A stretch of DNA of 64,000 nt, from assembly GCA_963795665.1 (NCBI GenBank), contig CAWCIP010000013.1, positions 124,001 to 188,000 on the forward strand, written 5' to 3'. This DNA comes from DASUPK01 sp963795665. Lineage in GTDB: Bacteria; Actinomycetota; Thermoleophilia; Solirubrobacterales; 70-9. The number at the start of each line of letters is the position of its first letter. Within the stretch, counting starts at the first letter, position 1. Shown piece after piece: positions 45,251 through 57,055 of the stretch. The notes beneath the pieces are model-generated. The model ran no database searches. It saw only the letters and a program-made list of their open reading frames with translations, and was not told the DNA's origin. The translations under genes were made by a program, and so were the position numbers.

Positions 45251-45892
45251 ATGGAGGCCGGGGTCCTGGCCGAAGCCGCCGCCATGCCGTGGCGACGGCG
45301 CGCGAGCGAGAAGAGCCTTGAGAAGGAAGGGCGGATCTGGACCCTCTGGAGCGTCGCCCTCGTCGTCACCTTCGGGCTGCCTGCGGCGCTGCTCGTCTGG
45401 ATCGAGCCGCTCGCCTTCCCGGTCTCGGCGATCTTCCTGGGACACGCGGTCGCGGTTCTGCATCTGCAGGCCCGCCGCGGCGCGCGGGGCGTGAATCCGA
45501 TCGGCGATCCAGCCGAAGCCGCGAAGCCTGCCGAGCGGACCGCCCTGGGCCTGCTCGGAGACCTGGTCGGCCACGACTCGCGTGAGCTGCTTGCGGATAC
45601 CGGCCTGGCCTTCGAGCGTGGCCGCCTCGGCGCCTGGCTGGTCGGGCAGGAGGGCGCGATCCTGGTCCGGCCGGGCGGACACCGCGTGCATTGCTTCTGC
45701 GTCCGGGTCGGGGAGGCGGGCGACCTGCCGCCCGCCGACCGCGTCGCCCATCTGCTGCTTGCGCTGCGGGAGGATGAGCGGGGGTTCGCCACAGTCGCCA
45801 ATCGCAACTTCTCGGGCGCGAGCTGGCGGCTCCGGGTCGAGTTGCCGAAGCGGGTCCGTCCGGCGCTGAGGATCGCCTCCGCCTCTACTTGA
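45251..45892 (+). CDS. Hypothetical membrane protein co-encoded with the Gly-Gly protein
   Basis: A 213-aa protein. Two membrane helices lie at about residues 33-50 and 55-72 (TLWSVALVVTFGLPAALLV, FPVSAIFLGHAVAVLHL). The soluble part from residue 85 contains LAADTGLAFERG-like LLADTGLAFERGRLGAWLVG and GHRVHCFCVRVGEAG, possibly an alpha/beta domain. I do not recognise a family. It begins 2 nt after the preceding small gene and converges with the sulfatase gene by an 8-nt overlap. Confidence 0.7.
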   Translation: MEAGVLAEAAAMPWRRRASEKSLEKEGRIWTLWSVALVVTFGLPAALLVWIEPLAFPVSAIFLGHAVAVLHLQARRGARGVNPIGDPAEAAKPAERTALGLLGDLVGHDSRELLADTGLAFERGRLGAWLVGQEGAILVRPGGHRVHCFCVRVGEAGDLPPADRVAHLLLALREDERGFATVANRNFSGASWRLRVELPKRVRPALRIASAST

Positions 45893-47495
45893 ACCGGTGG
45901 AGGCGGGTCTTCCTGACCTCCTCGAGCTTCTGCTTGAGACGCTCGTACTCCGCCTGCTGCACCGCGTTCCGCTGGAATCCCGGGTAGGCGAGGTTCGTCG
46001 TCTCGAGCGGGTCGTGCTTGAGGTCGTACATCTCCCACTGCGGCGGCTTCTGGCGTTTGACGTCGTAGTACTTGGCGAGCTTCCAGCGGCGCTCGCGGAT
46101 GCTGATGATGTGGTTCGGCGGCTTCGGGTAGGGCTTGCTCTTCTGACCCGACTGGTAATCGTCGTAGGTGAAGACGATGTAGTCCTGCGGCGGCTTCGCC
46201 TTCCCGCCGTTGAGGACGAGGGACGAGTAGTCGACGCCCTGCCAGTCGGCCCGGGCGCTCAATGGCGCGCCCGCCAGGCTCGCCAGAGTGGGCATGAAGT
46301 CCACGTGGGAGACCATCGAGTTGGTGGAGACGGGGCGCGGGAAGAGCCTCGGGTTCGAGTAGACGAGGGGCACCCGGAGCGCCTCCTCGTAGAAGTTGAA
46401 GTTCTTCTGGCGCAGGCCGCCGTGGGCCAGCCCCATCTCGCCGTGGTCGGCGGTGCGGACGATCAGCGTGTTGTCGTAGAGGCCCTGCTGCTGGAGCATG
46501 TTGAGCACCTGGGTGAGGTAGTAGTCGGAGGAGCGCATCAGGTTGCCGTAGAAGTTCAGGTAGGCCCGCTTCTGCTTGTCGTTCTTGGGCTTGCCGGTCA
46601 GGTTGAAGATCTTCAGGAACTGCTTCTGGACGGTCGGCTTCGTCGAGAGGTCCTCGCCGTTGGTCCGCGGGATCTGGATGTCGCCCTTGATCCACGAGCT
46701 GTCGTAGCCCGACTGCTCGAAGGTCGTGCCCGGGTAGAAGAGGACGTCGTGGGGATTGACCAGTGAGATCACCATGAAGAACGGCTGCTGCCTCGCGGCG
46801 GCGGTCGAGAGGTACTGGAGGATGCCCTCGGCACTGTCCGCCGGATTGCCCACCGAGTCCATGTAGCGGCCGTCGTTGTCGGTGAACCCGCCGCCGGCCT
46901 GGGGGATGCTCTGGTCCGCGCCGGCGTCTGGCGGATTCCAGCGGCTGAAGCCATACCGCGCGAGGTCGGCCGGGGCGTCTTCCTGGCCGGGCGGGGGCTT
47001 GGAGCAATGCCACTTGCCCTTGTAGACGGCGTTGTAGCCCGCCGCCTGCATCACGGTGGCGAGGTTGGGCAGGGTCCTGGGGAGCGGCAGCTCGACCTGC
47101 GGGTAGCCCTGGGAGGCGGGCATGTCCTCCTCGAGCGTGTACTTGACCCCGTGCTGGGCGGGGAAGTAGCCGCTCATCAGGGTCGAGCGCGCCGGCGAGC
47201 ACATGCAGGCGTTGGTGAAAGCCCGCTCGAAGCTGAGCCCATGGCTGCGCAGCCGCATCATCCCCGGCAGGTTGCGCTGCATCCAGCGGGGCGGGAAGTG
47301 CTGGATCGCGCGCTCCTGGTCCGTGAGGAACAGGATCACGTTCATTCCCTCGATCGGGTTCCGCTTGGCCTGGGTCGCGGCGAGCGCGTTCCCGAGGCCG
47401 CTCTGCGCGAGCAGCAGGCCCGCGGCGGCGCCCGCGCCGGACTGGAGTAGCTCCTTGCGGGTGAGCCCGTCATCGCGGTCGTGCGTTTCGCTCAT
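45885..47495 (-). CDS. Sulfatase (arylsulfatase/choline-sulfatase type), exported
   Basis: A 536-aa sulfatase. The modified cysteine motif is C99-S-P-A-R103, which needs a formylglycine-generating enzyme, and Asp59 of LFLTDQ is a likely metal ligand; GKWHC and TADHGEMG follow. The N-terminus TRKELLQSGAGAAAGLLLAQSG looks like a Tat-type signal with RK in place of RR. It overlaps the beta-propeller gene by 4 nt (ATGA), and AGGAGGAG precedes its ATG. Sulfate ester substrate unknown. Confidence 0.92.
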   Translation of the reverse strand: MSETHDRDDGLTRKELLQSGAGAAAGLLLAQSGLGNALAATQAKRNPIEGMNVILFLTDQERAIQHFPPRWMQRNLPGMMRLRSHGLSFERAFTNACMCSPARSTLMSGYFPAQHGVKYTLEEDMPASQGYPQVELPLPRTLPNLATVMQAAGYNAVYKGKWHCSKPPPGQEDAPADLARYGFSRWNPPDAGADQSIPQAGGGFTDNDGRYMDSVGNPADSAEGILQYLSTAAARQQPFFMVISLVNPHDVLFYPGTTFEQSGYDSSWIKGDIQIPRTNGEDLSTKPTVQKQFLKIFNLTGKPKNDKQKRAYLNFYGNLMRSSDYYLTQVLNMLQQQGLYDNTLIVRTADHGEMGLAHGGLRQKNFNFYEEALRVPLVYSNPRLFPRPVSTNSMVSHVDFMPTLASLAGAPLSARADWQGVDYSSLVLNGGKAKPPQDYIVFTYDDYQSGQKSKPYPKPPNHIISIRERRWKLAKYYDVKRQKPPQWEMYDLKHDPLETTNLAYPGFQRNAVQQAEYERLKQKLEEVRKTRLHRFK

Positions 47496-48857
47496 CCTCT
47501 CCTCCTGAAGACGTCGACTGCATTGCTGGCGAACGAGGTCGAATAGACGAAGCGGCCGTCCGGGCTGATCGCGATCGAGCTGATGCCGCGGACCGCGCGT
47601 GCCCCCGCGCAGCCCGGGCGCTTGCGAGCGGCGAGGCAGCCCGGCCGGCCCGGGCTTCTGCAGGACACGACCCGTGACGCGGTTGCGCGTGAGTACGTCG
47701 AGGGCCCCGGTGCCGAAGGCGGCCACGTACACGTTTCTCCCGTCCGGAGCGACCGCGAGCCCCTCCGGCGCGCTCATCGCGCGCCCGAAGGAGCAGCCGA
47801 CCGCGCGGAGCAGGACGAGGCAGCCGGTGGTGCCCCGCTTCTGGGTGAGGGTTCCGTGGTTGAACGAGGTGACGCTGTTGCTGAACAGGGACGTCACGTA
47901 AGCCTGCGTGTCACCGGGGCTCAGCGCGACCGCGTTGGCGCCGGCGAGCTGAACGCCCGTTACGCAGTCGCTGAGTGGCGCGTTGGTGATGCAGCCGCTG
48001 CCGTCGGTCGCCTGAGCGAGGACGCCGGTGGAAGGATCGCGTGTGAGGATCGCGACGGCGTTGGAGAGCGCGCTGCCCGTGTACAGCCTCGTCCCATCCC
48101 GGGTTATCGCCAGGCCCTCGACGGCGCCCAGGGCGATTCCGGGCGCGCAGGCCGTGTTCGACTCGGCGATGCAGCCCGCGGTGCCCGCCGGCTGGGTGAG
48201 TGCGCCCGTGGAGGGATCGCGGGTGAAGGTGGCGACGGCGTTGCCGAAGAAGGCGCCGGCATAGACGTTGCGGCCGTCGGAGCTGGCGACGACCACGTCC
48301 GGGGCGACCAGGGCCTCGCCGCTGGTGCATCCGGGCAGTGGGAGCCCGGAGATGCAGCCGCCGGGCAGCTGGCGGAGGGCGCCGGTCTTGCGGTTTCGAG
48401 CGAAGGCCGTGACGGCGCTGCTGTCGCGCGCCGTGGCGTAGACGTTGCGCCCGTCGGCGCTGATCGCGACGGAATTCGCTCCGTCCAGGCCGACGGCGCG
48501 GGCGCAGCCGCCCGCTCCACCGCTCGCGATGCAGCCTCCGGATCCGGACGGCTGCGAGAGCATGCCCGTGCGCTTGTCGCGGTCGAGGATGGCGATCGCG
48601 TTGCTGCCCGAGGACGCCACGTACACGTTGCGCCCGTCAGGGCTGATCCCGATCGCCCGCGAGCCCATGAACGGGCCGGGGCCCTTCAGGGCACGAGCCG
48701 TCGCGCAGCCGGCCCGACGGGCCCGGGGCGCACCGACGCACCCGGCCTTCCCGTGCAGCTGCTTGAGGGTCCCGCGCGACGATGAGGTCCTGGCATCCGC
48801 GGTCGCGGCTGCGAGGAGAAGTGCGGACAGGGCGGCGAGGATCGCGACCTTACGGAT
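47492..48857 (-). CDS. Secreted beta-propeller protein (lactonase-like repeats), frameshifted near the end
   Basis: About 450 aa of repeated blades, each with AISPDGRNVYVAS-type cores and two-cysteine inserts such as GGCIASGGAGGCARAVG. A signal peptide (RKVAILAALSALLLAAATADA) precedes the first blade. Its expected start codon is ATC (48855-48857), 7 nt after TAGGTT. Near 47645 an extra G shifts the frame; the other frame continues CLAARKRPGC and ends with FVYSTSFASNAVDVF just before the sulfatase start. The closest named fold is the YkgB/lactonase type; no activity is proposed. Confidence 0.75.
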
Positions 48858-48864
48858 GCAGGCG

Positions 48865-48870
48865 AACCTA
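48865..48870 (-). promoter_or_regulatory. -10 hexamer for the propeller-sulfatase operon
   Basis: TAGGTT lies 7 nt before an ATC codon that is where the signal peptide should begin. Confidence 0.35.
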
Positions 48871-48966
48871 GACGGGAGGACGGACGTTCACAAGGCCCCT
48901 CCGCGGATGTGCCAAATAAGCGCCGCGCTCAGCTCTCCTGGGCCTGGAGGTCCTCGACCTTGCCCT

Positions 48967-51108
<2,142 letters not shown>

Positions 51109-51169
51109 TCAAGTCCTTTCTCTGTCTCTGCTCGGTGCATGCAGTGTGTCGAAAAGCTTTGGCGATGGG

Positions 51170-51196
51170 GGCGGCGCCGGTCGAGCCGGCGCCGCC
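51170..51196 (-). terminator. 11-bp perfect GC hairpin between satP and acs
   Basis: GGCGGCGCCGG and CCGGCGCCGCC pair perfectly around a 5-nt loop. No T-run follows on the minus strand, so it may be a factor-dependent terminator, an mRNA-stability structure or an attenuator that sets the satP to acs ratio. Confidence 0.45.
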
Positions 51197-51216
51197 ACCA
51201 CCCGTTTTCCAATCAC

Positions 51217-51844
51217 CTAGCGTCCCGCCGGGTCCATCTCCTCTCCCCGGGATACCTGCAGTGGCATGACCGGTGCCACCGTGCGGCCGAACGTCGAGTT
51301 GATCACGGCCGCGAACGACGCGTACCAGGCAGCGACCGCAGTCGCCAGACCGATGTAGCCGCCCCAGTGGATCACGTTCTCATTCCCGCCGGAATTGCCG
51401 GCGCCCAGCAGGATGAAGGTGATCGACAGCAGGAAGAACACCAGGGCGACCGCTCCGGTGGTCCTGAGCGAGGCGACGAACATGTAGGTGGTGAAGATCG
51501 CCCAGGCCCACAGGTAGAGGCCGATCGCGTGTCCGGCGTCGGCCGCCGGGATGTCCTTGCACGAAGAACGTCACCAGCGCCCAGAACGAGATCCAGAAGG
51601 CGCCGTATGACGAGAAGGCGACCGCACCGAAGGTGTTGCCGGTGCGGAACTCCCACATGCCGGCCAGCAGCTGGGCGATTCCGCCGTATGCGAGGGCCAG
51701 CCCGAGAACCACGGGCTCACCGGCGCTGCTGACGATGTTCGCGTTGAACATGCTGAGAACGAACGTGGTCATCGCGAATCCGGCGAGCCCGAGGGGCCCC
51801 GGATCTGCCGGAACCCACGACGCACCTGACCTCGAAGATTCCAT
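51217..51844 (-). CDS. Acetate uptake transporter (GPR1/FUN34/YaaH, SatP-like), one frameshift
   Basis: About 208 aa with six membrane helices of the SatP/YaaH family, importing acetate or succinate with protons. The motif DPGPLGLAGFAMTTF corresponds to the family NPAPLGL signature. An extra base at about 51559 breaks the frame after VTFFVQ; the other frame continues KDIPAADAGHAIGLYLWAWAIFTTYMFV to the end (core quoted). AAGGAGAGGAG precedes the ATG. It lies upstream of acs. Confidence 0.85.
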
Positions 51845-52074
51845 CTACTCTCCTCTCCTTGCACCGCCGTAGCGGCACGTGCAGCTCCATGGTCGGCCAC
51901 CGTGTTCGGCGCCGATCGATCATGACCCTATGCCCCGACGGGCCGGGCCGCAAACAGCAGTCGACGAGGGTCACCGTCGGGAGACGACAAGCGGTGCCGA
52001 AAACGCGACGAACGGCAGCCGTACACCGCGACTGCTCCTTTATCCTGGAGCGCGGACGGAAGGACGGAGGAGAG
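51845..52074. other. Divergent control region between satP and the lytS-type kinase gene
   Basis: About 230 bp containing the start signals of both transcripts: AAGGAGAGGAG for satP and GGAGGAG for the kinase. No TANNNT box sits at the leaderless position. I see no clear direct repeats typical of LytTR sites, but imperfect ones cannot be excluded. Confidence 0.4.
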
Positions 52075-53269
52075 ATGGACGTTGCGCTTGGAGTCCTGGT
52101 CGGCCTCGCCCTCTCGGCCTCCGCCTTCGCGGCGTTGCGGCTCTTGACGCGGCCGCGCGGCGTGATCAACCCGGAGCGCCAGGCGATGCACGCCGGTCTC
52201 CACGCCGCCGTGGCGACCCTTCCCCACCTGAGCAAGGGGCTCTCCGCCGGCAGCGCACAGAAGGCGGCTCCCGATCTGCGCGCGCTGATCCAGGCGCCGG
52301 CGATCGCCGCTCGCCGACCGGACCGGATCCTCGCCTGGGACGGCGAGGGGTCCGATCACCATCGCCCCGGAAGCCTTCTCTCGGAGCTGCTCGCGCGCGC
52401 GCACGACGACCGGATCCAGGTCGAGCGGATGCTCTGCGACGAGCCGCAACTGCATGCTCGGGGCTGCCGTGGTGGCCCCGCTGGAGGTGCAGGGCCAGAG
52501 GGTGGGAAGCCTGATCGGGCTCTTCCGGGGCCTCGGCACGGTCAGGCCAGAGGACACGCGCGGGGTCGAGGAGGCGGCACGGCTGGTGAGCGCACAGCTG
52601 GCGCTCGCCGGGACTCGCCGAGCAGGAGAGGAGGCTCGCCCAGGCCGAGCTGCGGGCGCTCCGCGCGCAGATCTCGCCGCATTTCATCTACAACGCCCTC
52701 GCCGCTGTGGGGAGCTACATCCACACGAGCCCGGAGGAGGCTCGCGAGCTGCTCAGCGAGTTCGCCGAGTTCATCCGGTACGCGTTCCAGACCGAGCGCT
52801 CCTACGTGACCCTGGCCGAGGAGCTTCGCTATGTGGAGAAGTACCTGAGCCTGGAGCGGGCCCGCTTCGGCGATCGCCTGGAGGTTCGCCTCGAGGTTCC
52901 GCCGGAGGTGCTGCAGGCTCCGCTGCCGGTCCTCTCCCTGCAGCCGCTGGTCGAGAACGCGGTCCGGCACGGGGTCGAGGGGAGCGCCAGCCCGCAGGCG
53001 AATCGAGGTGGTCGCGGTCGACCTCGGCCGCGACGTCGAGGTTCAGGTCTCGGATGACGGGGCTGGGATGGACCCGGAGGCGGCGCGCGCCGCGCTGGCC
53101 GGGCGCGGCCGGCGGGATCGGCCTCTTCAACGTGAACGAGCGGATGCTCGCCACCTTCGGGGAGGGGTACGGGCTGGACATCCGGACGGCGCTCGGGGAG
53201 GGCACCACGGTGACCATGACGCTGCCCAAGTCGCTGCCCGGCGCCCGCACGGTGGTGGCTGCGCCATGA
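52075..53269 (+). pseudogene. LytS-type sensor histidine kinase (four frame breaks)
   Basis: Reconstructed, this is a kinase of about 397 aa with an N-terminal membrane helix, a GAF-like part, the His_kinase motif RAQISPHFIYNALAAVGSYI (histidine of SPHFIYN) and an ATPase N-box LVENAVRHG followed by VSDDGAGM and GIGLFNVNERM. Breaks lie near 52448, 52617, 53003 and 53114, each explained by one extra C or G. All domains are otherwise conserved, so the breaks look technical. Its stop overlaps the regulator gene by 4 nt. Confidence 0.8.
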
Positions 53270-54044
53270 CCGAGGGGCTCTCGGTGCTCGCGGTCGACGA
53301 CGAGCGCCCGGCGCTGACCGATCTCGTCCGGATGCTGCGCAAGTCGGCTGCGGTGCGCCGGGTCGACATGGCCGACACGGGAAGCGTCGCCCTGCGCCTG
53401 CTCAACGCGGCCGAGCGTCCCGTACGACGGTGTCTTCCTCGACGTGCGAATGCCCGACCTGAGCGGGACGGACGTGGCCAAGGTGCTGACTCGATTCGCC
53501 ACGCCGCCCGCCGTAGTCTTCGTGACCGCCTATCCGGACGCGGCGGTGGAGGCCTTCGAGCTGCGCGCCGTCGACTACCTGGTGAAGCCGGTCAGCCACA
53601 AGCGTCTCGAGGAGGCGATCGCCAGGATCGGCGAGCTCGGCGGGGTGACGGTGCACGAGGACTCCGCCGACGGCGCATGGGCCCCGAACGGGGAGGTGGG
53701 CGAGGAGTCGCGGGCAGGGACATCGTGCCGGTCGACGGCCTGGGCGGCGCCACCCGTCTGGTCCCGCGAGAATCGATTCTCTATCTGCAGGCGGCGGGCG
53801 ACTACGTCCGCGTGGTCACCGAGGACGGGCGCTTCCTGCTGCGCGGGACGCTCAGCGGCATCGCGGTCGGTGGCGTGCCTTCGGCTTCGCCCGGGTGCAT
53901 CGCCAGTTCGTCGTCAACCTCGGCCACGTGGTCGAGGTCCGGCCCAAGCTGAACGGCACGGCGACGCTGCGCCTGGCGGGAGACCACGAGGTGCCGGTGG
54001 CCCGGCGGGAGATCGGCGAGCTCCGCCGGCGGCTGGGGCTGTGA
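53266..54044 (+). pseudogene. LytTR-family response regulator (three frame breaks)
   Basis: The receiver domain has the acidic pair and phosphorylation Asp in VDDERPALTD and VFLDVRMPDLSG, with VTAYPDAAVEAFELRAVDYLVKP after it. The LytTR DNA-binding domain reads LVPRESILYLQAAGDYVRVVTEDG, FARVHRQFVVNLGHVVEV and ends GELRRRLGL. Breaks near 53421 (extra C), 53710 and 53870 (missing G) disrupt it. Encoded directly after the kinase and before a transporter, it probably controls acetate genes. Confidence 0.8.
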
Positions 54045-54377
54045 GGGAGGACGGTCGGGCTCGGCGGAAGGCGGACGCCGCGCGACGAGCTGGCCGAGGC
54101 GACCGCCCACGGCGACGTCTATCTGCGCCGGCTCGTTCGCGCTCAGCTCGCGCTCTCCATCTCCGCCCTGGTCGCCTTCATCGGCTTGCTCGGGGCTCTG
54201 CCGCTGCTGCTCTTCCTGGTCCCGCACCTGGCCTCGATCTCAATCGCCGGGATTCCCCTGCCGCTGGTGCTGGTCGCGGTGCCGCTCTTCCCCCTGTTCG
54301 TCGCCATCGGCTGGACTTATCAGCGGCGGGCGGACGCGCTGGACGAGGCCTTTCGCGACCTGGTCGGAGGGCCTTGA
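54041..54377 (+). CDS. Small two-helix membrane protein (DUF485-like position), one frameshift
   Basis: About 112 aa. It starts with GTG overlapping the regulator stop, has a charged stretch DELAEATAHGDVYLRRLVRAQL, and two membrane helices (SISALVAFIGLLGALPLLLFL and the PLVLVAVPLFPLFVAIGW region) before YQRRADALDEAF. One base is missing near 54085. Such proteins, DUF485 or similar, precede sodium:solute symporters in many acetate loci. It overlaps the symporter start by 4 nt. Confidence 0.7.
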
Positions 54378-56137
54378 TCGCCATCCTCGCGGTCGCCGCG
54401 GTGACCGCAGGGACGCTCGGCCTGGGCACCTGGACGGTGCGCTTCGCGCGTACGACTTCAGATCTGTTCGTCGCCTCGCGTGCGGTCAGCCCGTGGTGGA
54501 ACGCGGCGGCGATCTCCGGCGAGTACCTCTCCGCCGCCAGCTTCCTCGGCATCGCCGGGCTCGTGATGAAGCTCGGGGCCGTAGCCCTCTGGCTCCCGGT
54601 CGGCTTCACCGCGGGGTATCTGACCCTCCTGCTGTTCGTCGCGGCGCCTCTTCGGCGGTACGGCTCCTACACGATCTCGGACTTCGCCGAGGCGAGGCTC
54701 GGCTCGCCGCGGATGAGGCTGCTCGCCGCGGCGATCGTGCTCGGAATCACCGGCTTCTACCTGGTGCCACAGCTGAAGGGGGCGGGGATCACCCTCGAGC
54801 AGGTGACCGGCGCCCCCTACTGGCTCGGGGTGGTGGTGGTCGGTGGGATCGTCTCCCTGAACGTGGCACTCGGGGGGATGCGCGGGATCACCTACGTGCA
54901 GGCGTTCCAGTTCTGGCTGAAGACCTTCGCGATCGCGCTGCCCGCGTGTCTGCTGCTGATCTACCTGGGCGGGCTGCCGAGTCAGAACACTCTCTTCGGG
55001 GACGGGGTCCCCCGCGCCCCCGCCGACGGGCTCAGCGTGACGCTCGACGAGCCACAGGAGGTGGTGTTTCCGGCTCACTCCTCCTATCGGGCAGCGGGAG
55101 AGACCCATTTCGCCAGGAAGGGCGAGCGGGTCACGCTGCCGGCGGGAGACGTGCGCCTGCCCCCGAACGCCGCCGTCCCGGTCGCCGATGGCGCCGACGC
55201 CGGCACCGGCATCCACTGGTCCCGGCCGGTGGGGAAGGGCGGGTCGGACGGGCCCCTGTTCGTCTACTCGCTGCTGATCGCCACCGTGCTCGGCACGATG
55301 GGCCTTCCGCACATCCTGGTTCGCTTCTACACGAGCCCGGACGGGCCCACGGCGCGGAAGACGACCGTGCGGGTCCTGGGGCTGCTCTGGCTCTTCTACC
55401 TGTTCCCGGTGGTCTACGCGATGCTGGGCCGCGCGCTGGCACCGGCGCTGTACGTGACCGGGCAGACCGACAGCGTGGTGCTGCGCGTGCCCGAGCTGGC
55501 CTGGCCCGGGGAGCCCGGGCAGCTGCTCTCCGCGCTGGTCGCGGCCGGGGCATTCGCCGCCTTCCTCTCCACCGCCTCCGGGCTGCTGGTCTCGATCTCA
55601 GGGACGATCTCCTACGACCTCTGGAGCCGGGTCCGGCGCCCGCGCGGGACGCTCGACAGGCGGCGGCGCTTCCGGGTCTCCGCCGCGGTGGGAATGGTGC
55701 TCCCGGTGGTGGTGGCGCTGGGGGCGGCCGGCCTCGACATCGGGGTGCTCGTCGGCTGGGCGTTCGCGATCGCCGCCAGCACCTTCTGCCCGATGTTCCT
55801 GCTCGGGGTGTGGTGGCGAGGGTTGACCGCTCCCGGGGCCGCGGCGGGGATGACGGTTGGGGCGCTCGTCGCAACCGGCGCGATCTTCACGGGGCTCGCG
55901 CTCGACAACGTCTCCGGTGCGCTCGGCAGCCTGCTCACGCAGCCGGCGGTGGTCTCAGTGCCGCTGGCGTTCGCGACCATGATCGCGGTCTCGCTGGCGA
56001 CGAGGGAACGCCGCCCCGACGCGGACGCACAGCTGCTGGCGCTGCACGCCCCGGAGGGGCTCGGCCTGGCGCAACTCGAGCACGCGACCGTCCCGGCGGC
56101 GGAGCCGGACGCCCCGCTTCCCGCGGCGCGGGCGTGA
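54374..56137 (+). CDS. Sodium:solute symporter family protein (ActP/MctC-like)
   Basis: A 587-aa symporter with about 13 helices for acetate or other short monocarboxylates. Family landmarks are WWNAAAISGEYLSAASFLGIAG, the G-Y-L region and GLPHILVRFYTSPDGPTAR, and ASTFCPMFLLGVWWRG. An extra loop of about 90 residues (roughly 205-295) is rich in Pro and Asp, as in actinobacterial members. TTG at 54374 overlaps the preceding stop (TTGA). The neighbours acs and satP support acetate as substrate. Confidence 0.9.
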   Translation: MIAILAVAAVTAGTLGLGTWTVRFARTTSDLFVASRAVSPWWNAAAISGEYLSAASFLGIAGLVMKLGAVALWLPVGFTAGYLTLLLFVAAPLRRYGSYTISDFAEARLGSPRMRLLAAAIVLGITGFYLVPQLKGAGITLEQVTGAPYWLGVVVVGGIVSLNVALGGMRGITYVQAFQFWLKTFAIALPACLLLIYLGGLPSQNTLFGDGVPRAPADGLSVTLDEPQEVVFPAHSSYRAAGETHFARKGERVTLPAGDVRLPPNAAVPVADGADAGTGIHWSRPVGKGGSDGPLFVYSLLIATVLGTMGLPHILVRFYTSPDGPTARKTTVRVLGLLWLFYLFPVVYAMLGRALAPALYVTGQTDSVVLRVPELAWPGEPGQLLSALVAAGAFAAFLSTASGLLVSISGTISYDLWSRVRRPRGTLDRRRRFRVSAAVGMVLPVVVALGAAGLDIGVLVGWAFAIAASTFCPMFLLGVWWRGLTAPGAAAGMTVGALVATGAIFTGLALDNVSGALGSLLTQPAVVSVPLAFATMIAVSLATRERRPDADAQLLALHAPEGLGLAQLEHATVPAAEPDAPLPAARA

Positions 56138-56156
56138 CCTCCCTCCCGCTGGGCCG

Positions 56157-57024
56157 CTAGAGGCCGGCGGCCTCGGCGAGCAGGCCGACCTGAGCCGGGG
56201 TCGCTGCTGCACGGGAAGAGGATGAGCTCGTCGCAGTTCCACTCCTCGTACGCCTTCATGAACGCCTTGACGCTCTCGGCGTCCTTGGGCGCGGAGGCGA
56301 CGATTCCCTGGACCGCCTCGTCACCCAGCCAGGCGTAGTAGTCGCTGACGTAGGCCTCGACGGTCGCCTCGGCGTCGGGCCCGAGGCAGAAGTAGCCCAG
56401 AGCCAGAGTCCGGGGCTGTCCGTCGCGGCCGGCCTTCTTCCAGGCCTCCTCGAGGTTGGAGAGGTCCGCTCCGAACTGGGCGGGGCCGGAGCCGCCCTGC
56501 GTCCAGCCGTCGCCGTACTTGGCGGCGCGCTCGAAGGCCTTCTGTATGTATCCGCCGACCATCAGCGACGGGCCCTTGCCGGAGGGGCGGGGACCGACCT
56601 TCGACTCGAGCTCGCCGTCGCCGTTCCAGATGGCGCGGATCCTGGCCAGGGCATCGTCGAGCCACTTGCCGCGCCCGGACATGTCGAGGCCGCTGATCGC
56701 GTAGTCGTCCTCGCGGCCGCCGACCCCGATGCCGAGCACCGCCCGGTCGCCGCCCGCGAGGGCGTCGAGCGAGAGGAACTGCTTGGCGATCATCGCGGGG
56801 TTCACGCGCAGTGGGCCGAGCATGACGTCGGTGACGAGCCTGATGCGCTCGGTGACGGCGGCGGCGGCCGAGAGCGCGACGACGGGCTCGTAGTTCGGGA
56901 AGACGATGCGGTCGATCGTCCCGAGAGAGGAGAAGCCGGCGTCCTCGGCGGCCCGCGCCCAGCCGGTGAGCTGGTCGCCGGTCGTCCCCGGCACCGTGTT
57001 CGGCAGTCCGATTCCCAGTTCCAT
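56157..57024 (-). CDS. LLM-class F420-dependent oxidoreductase, C-terminal frameshift
   Basis: About 288 aa of a TIM-barrel luciferase-like enzyme using coenzyme F420. It begins MELGIGLPNTVPGTTGDQL and has VLGIGVGGREDDY, where the F420-binding glycines lie, and LMVGGYIQKAFERAAKYGDGW. An extra G in a run at 56197-56200 shifts the last 16 residues; the corrected end is AQVGLLAEAAGL and the stop is at 56157. AAAGGA precedes the ATG. Substrate unknown. It is divergent from a PPOX-class F420 enzyme. Confidence 0.88.
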
Positions 57025-57043
57025 CCCGATCCTTTCGTCGACC

Positions 57044-57049
57044 TACAGT
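57044..57049 (+). promoter_or_regulatory. -10 hexamer for the PPOX-class gene
   Basis: TACAGT lies 6 nt before the GTG at 57056; leaderless type, unlike the divergent LLM gene. Confidence 0.45.
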
Positions 57050-57055
57050 TCGTTG

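Noticed and set aside
45037..47202. 721-codon minus-strand frame overlapping the sulfatase and the 45 kb genes
   Set aside because: Arginine/proline-rich shadow in a different phase from the sulfatase; no domain.
48900..48966. Short frame GKVEDLQAQES after the acs stop
   Set aside because: Eleven codons in frame with the stop of acs; more likely chance than a readthrough extension.
52450..53270. Separate small genes for the kinase fragments
   Set aside because: Each fragment ends where the next frame continues the same kinase domain; better read as one frame-broken gene.
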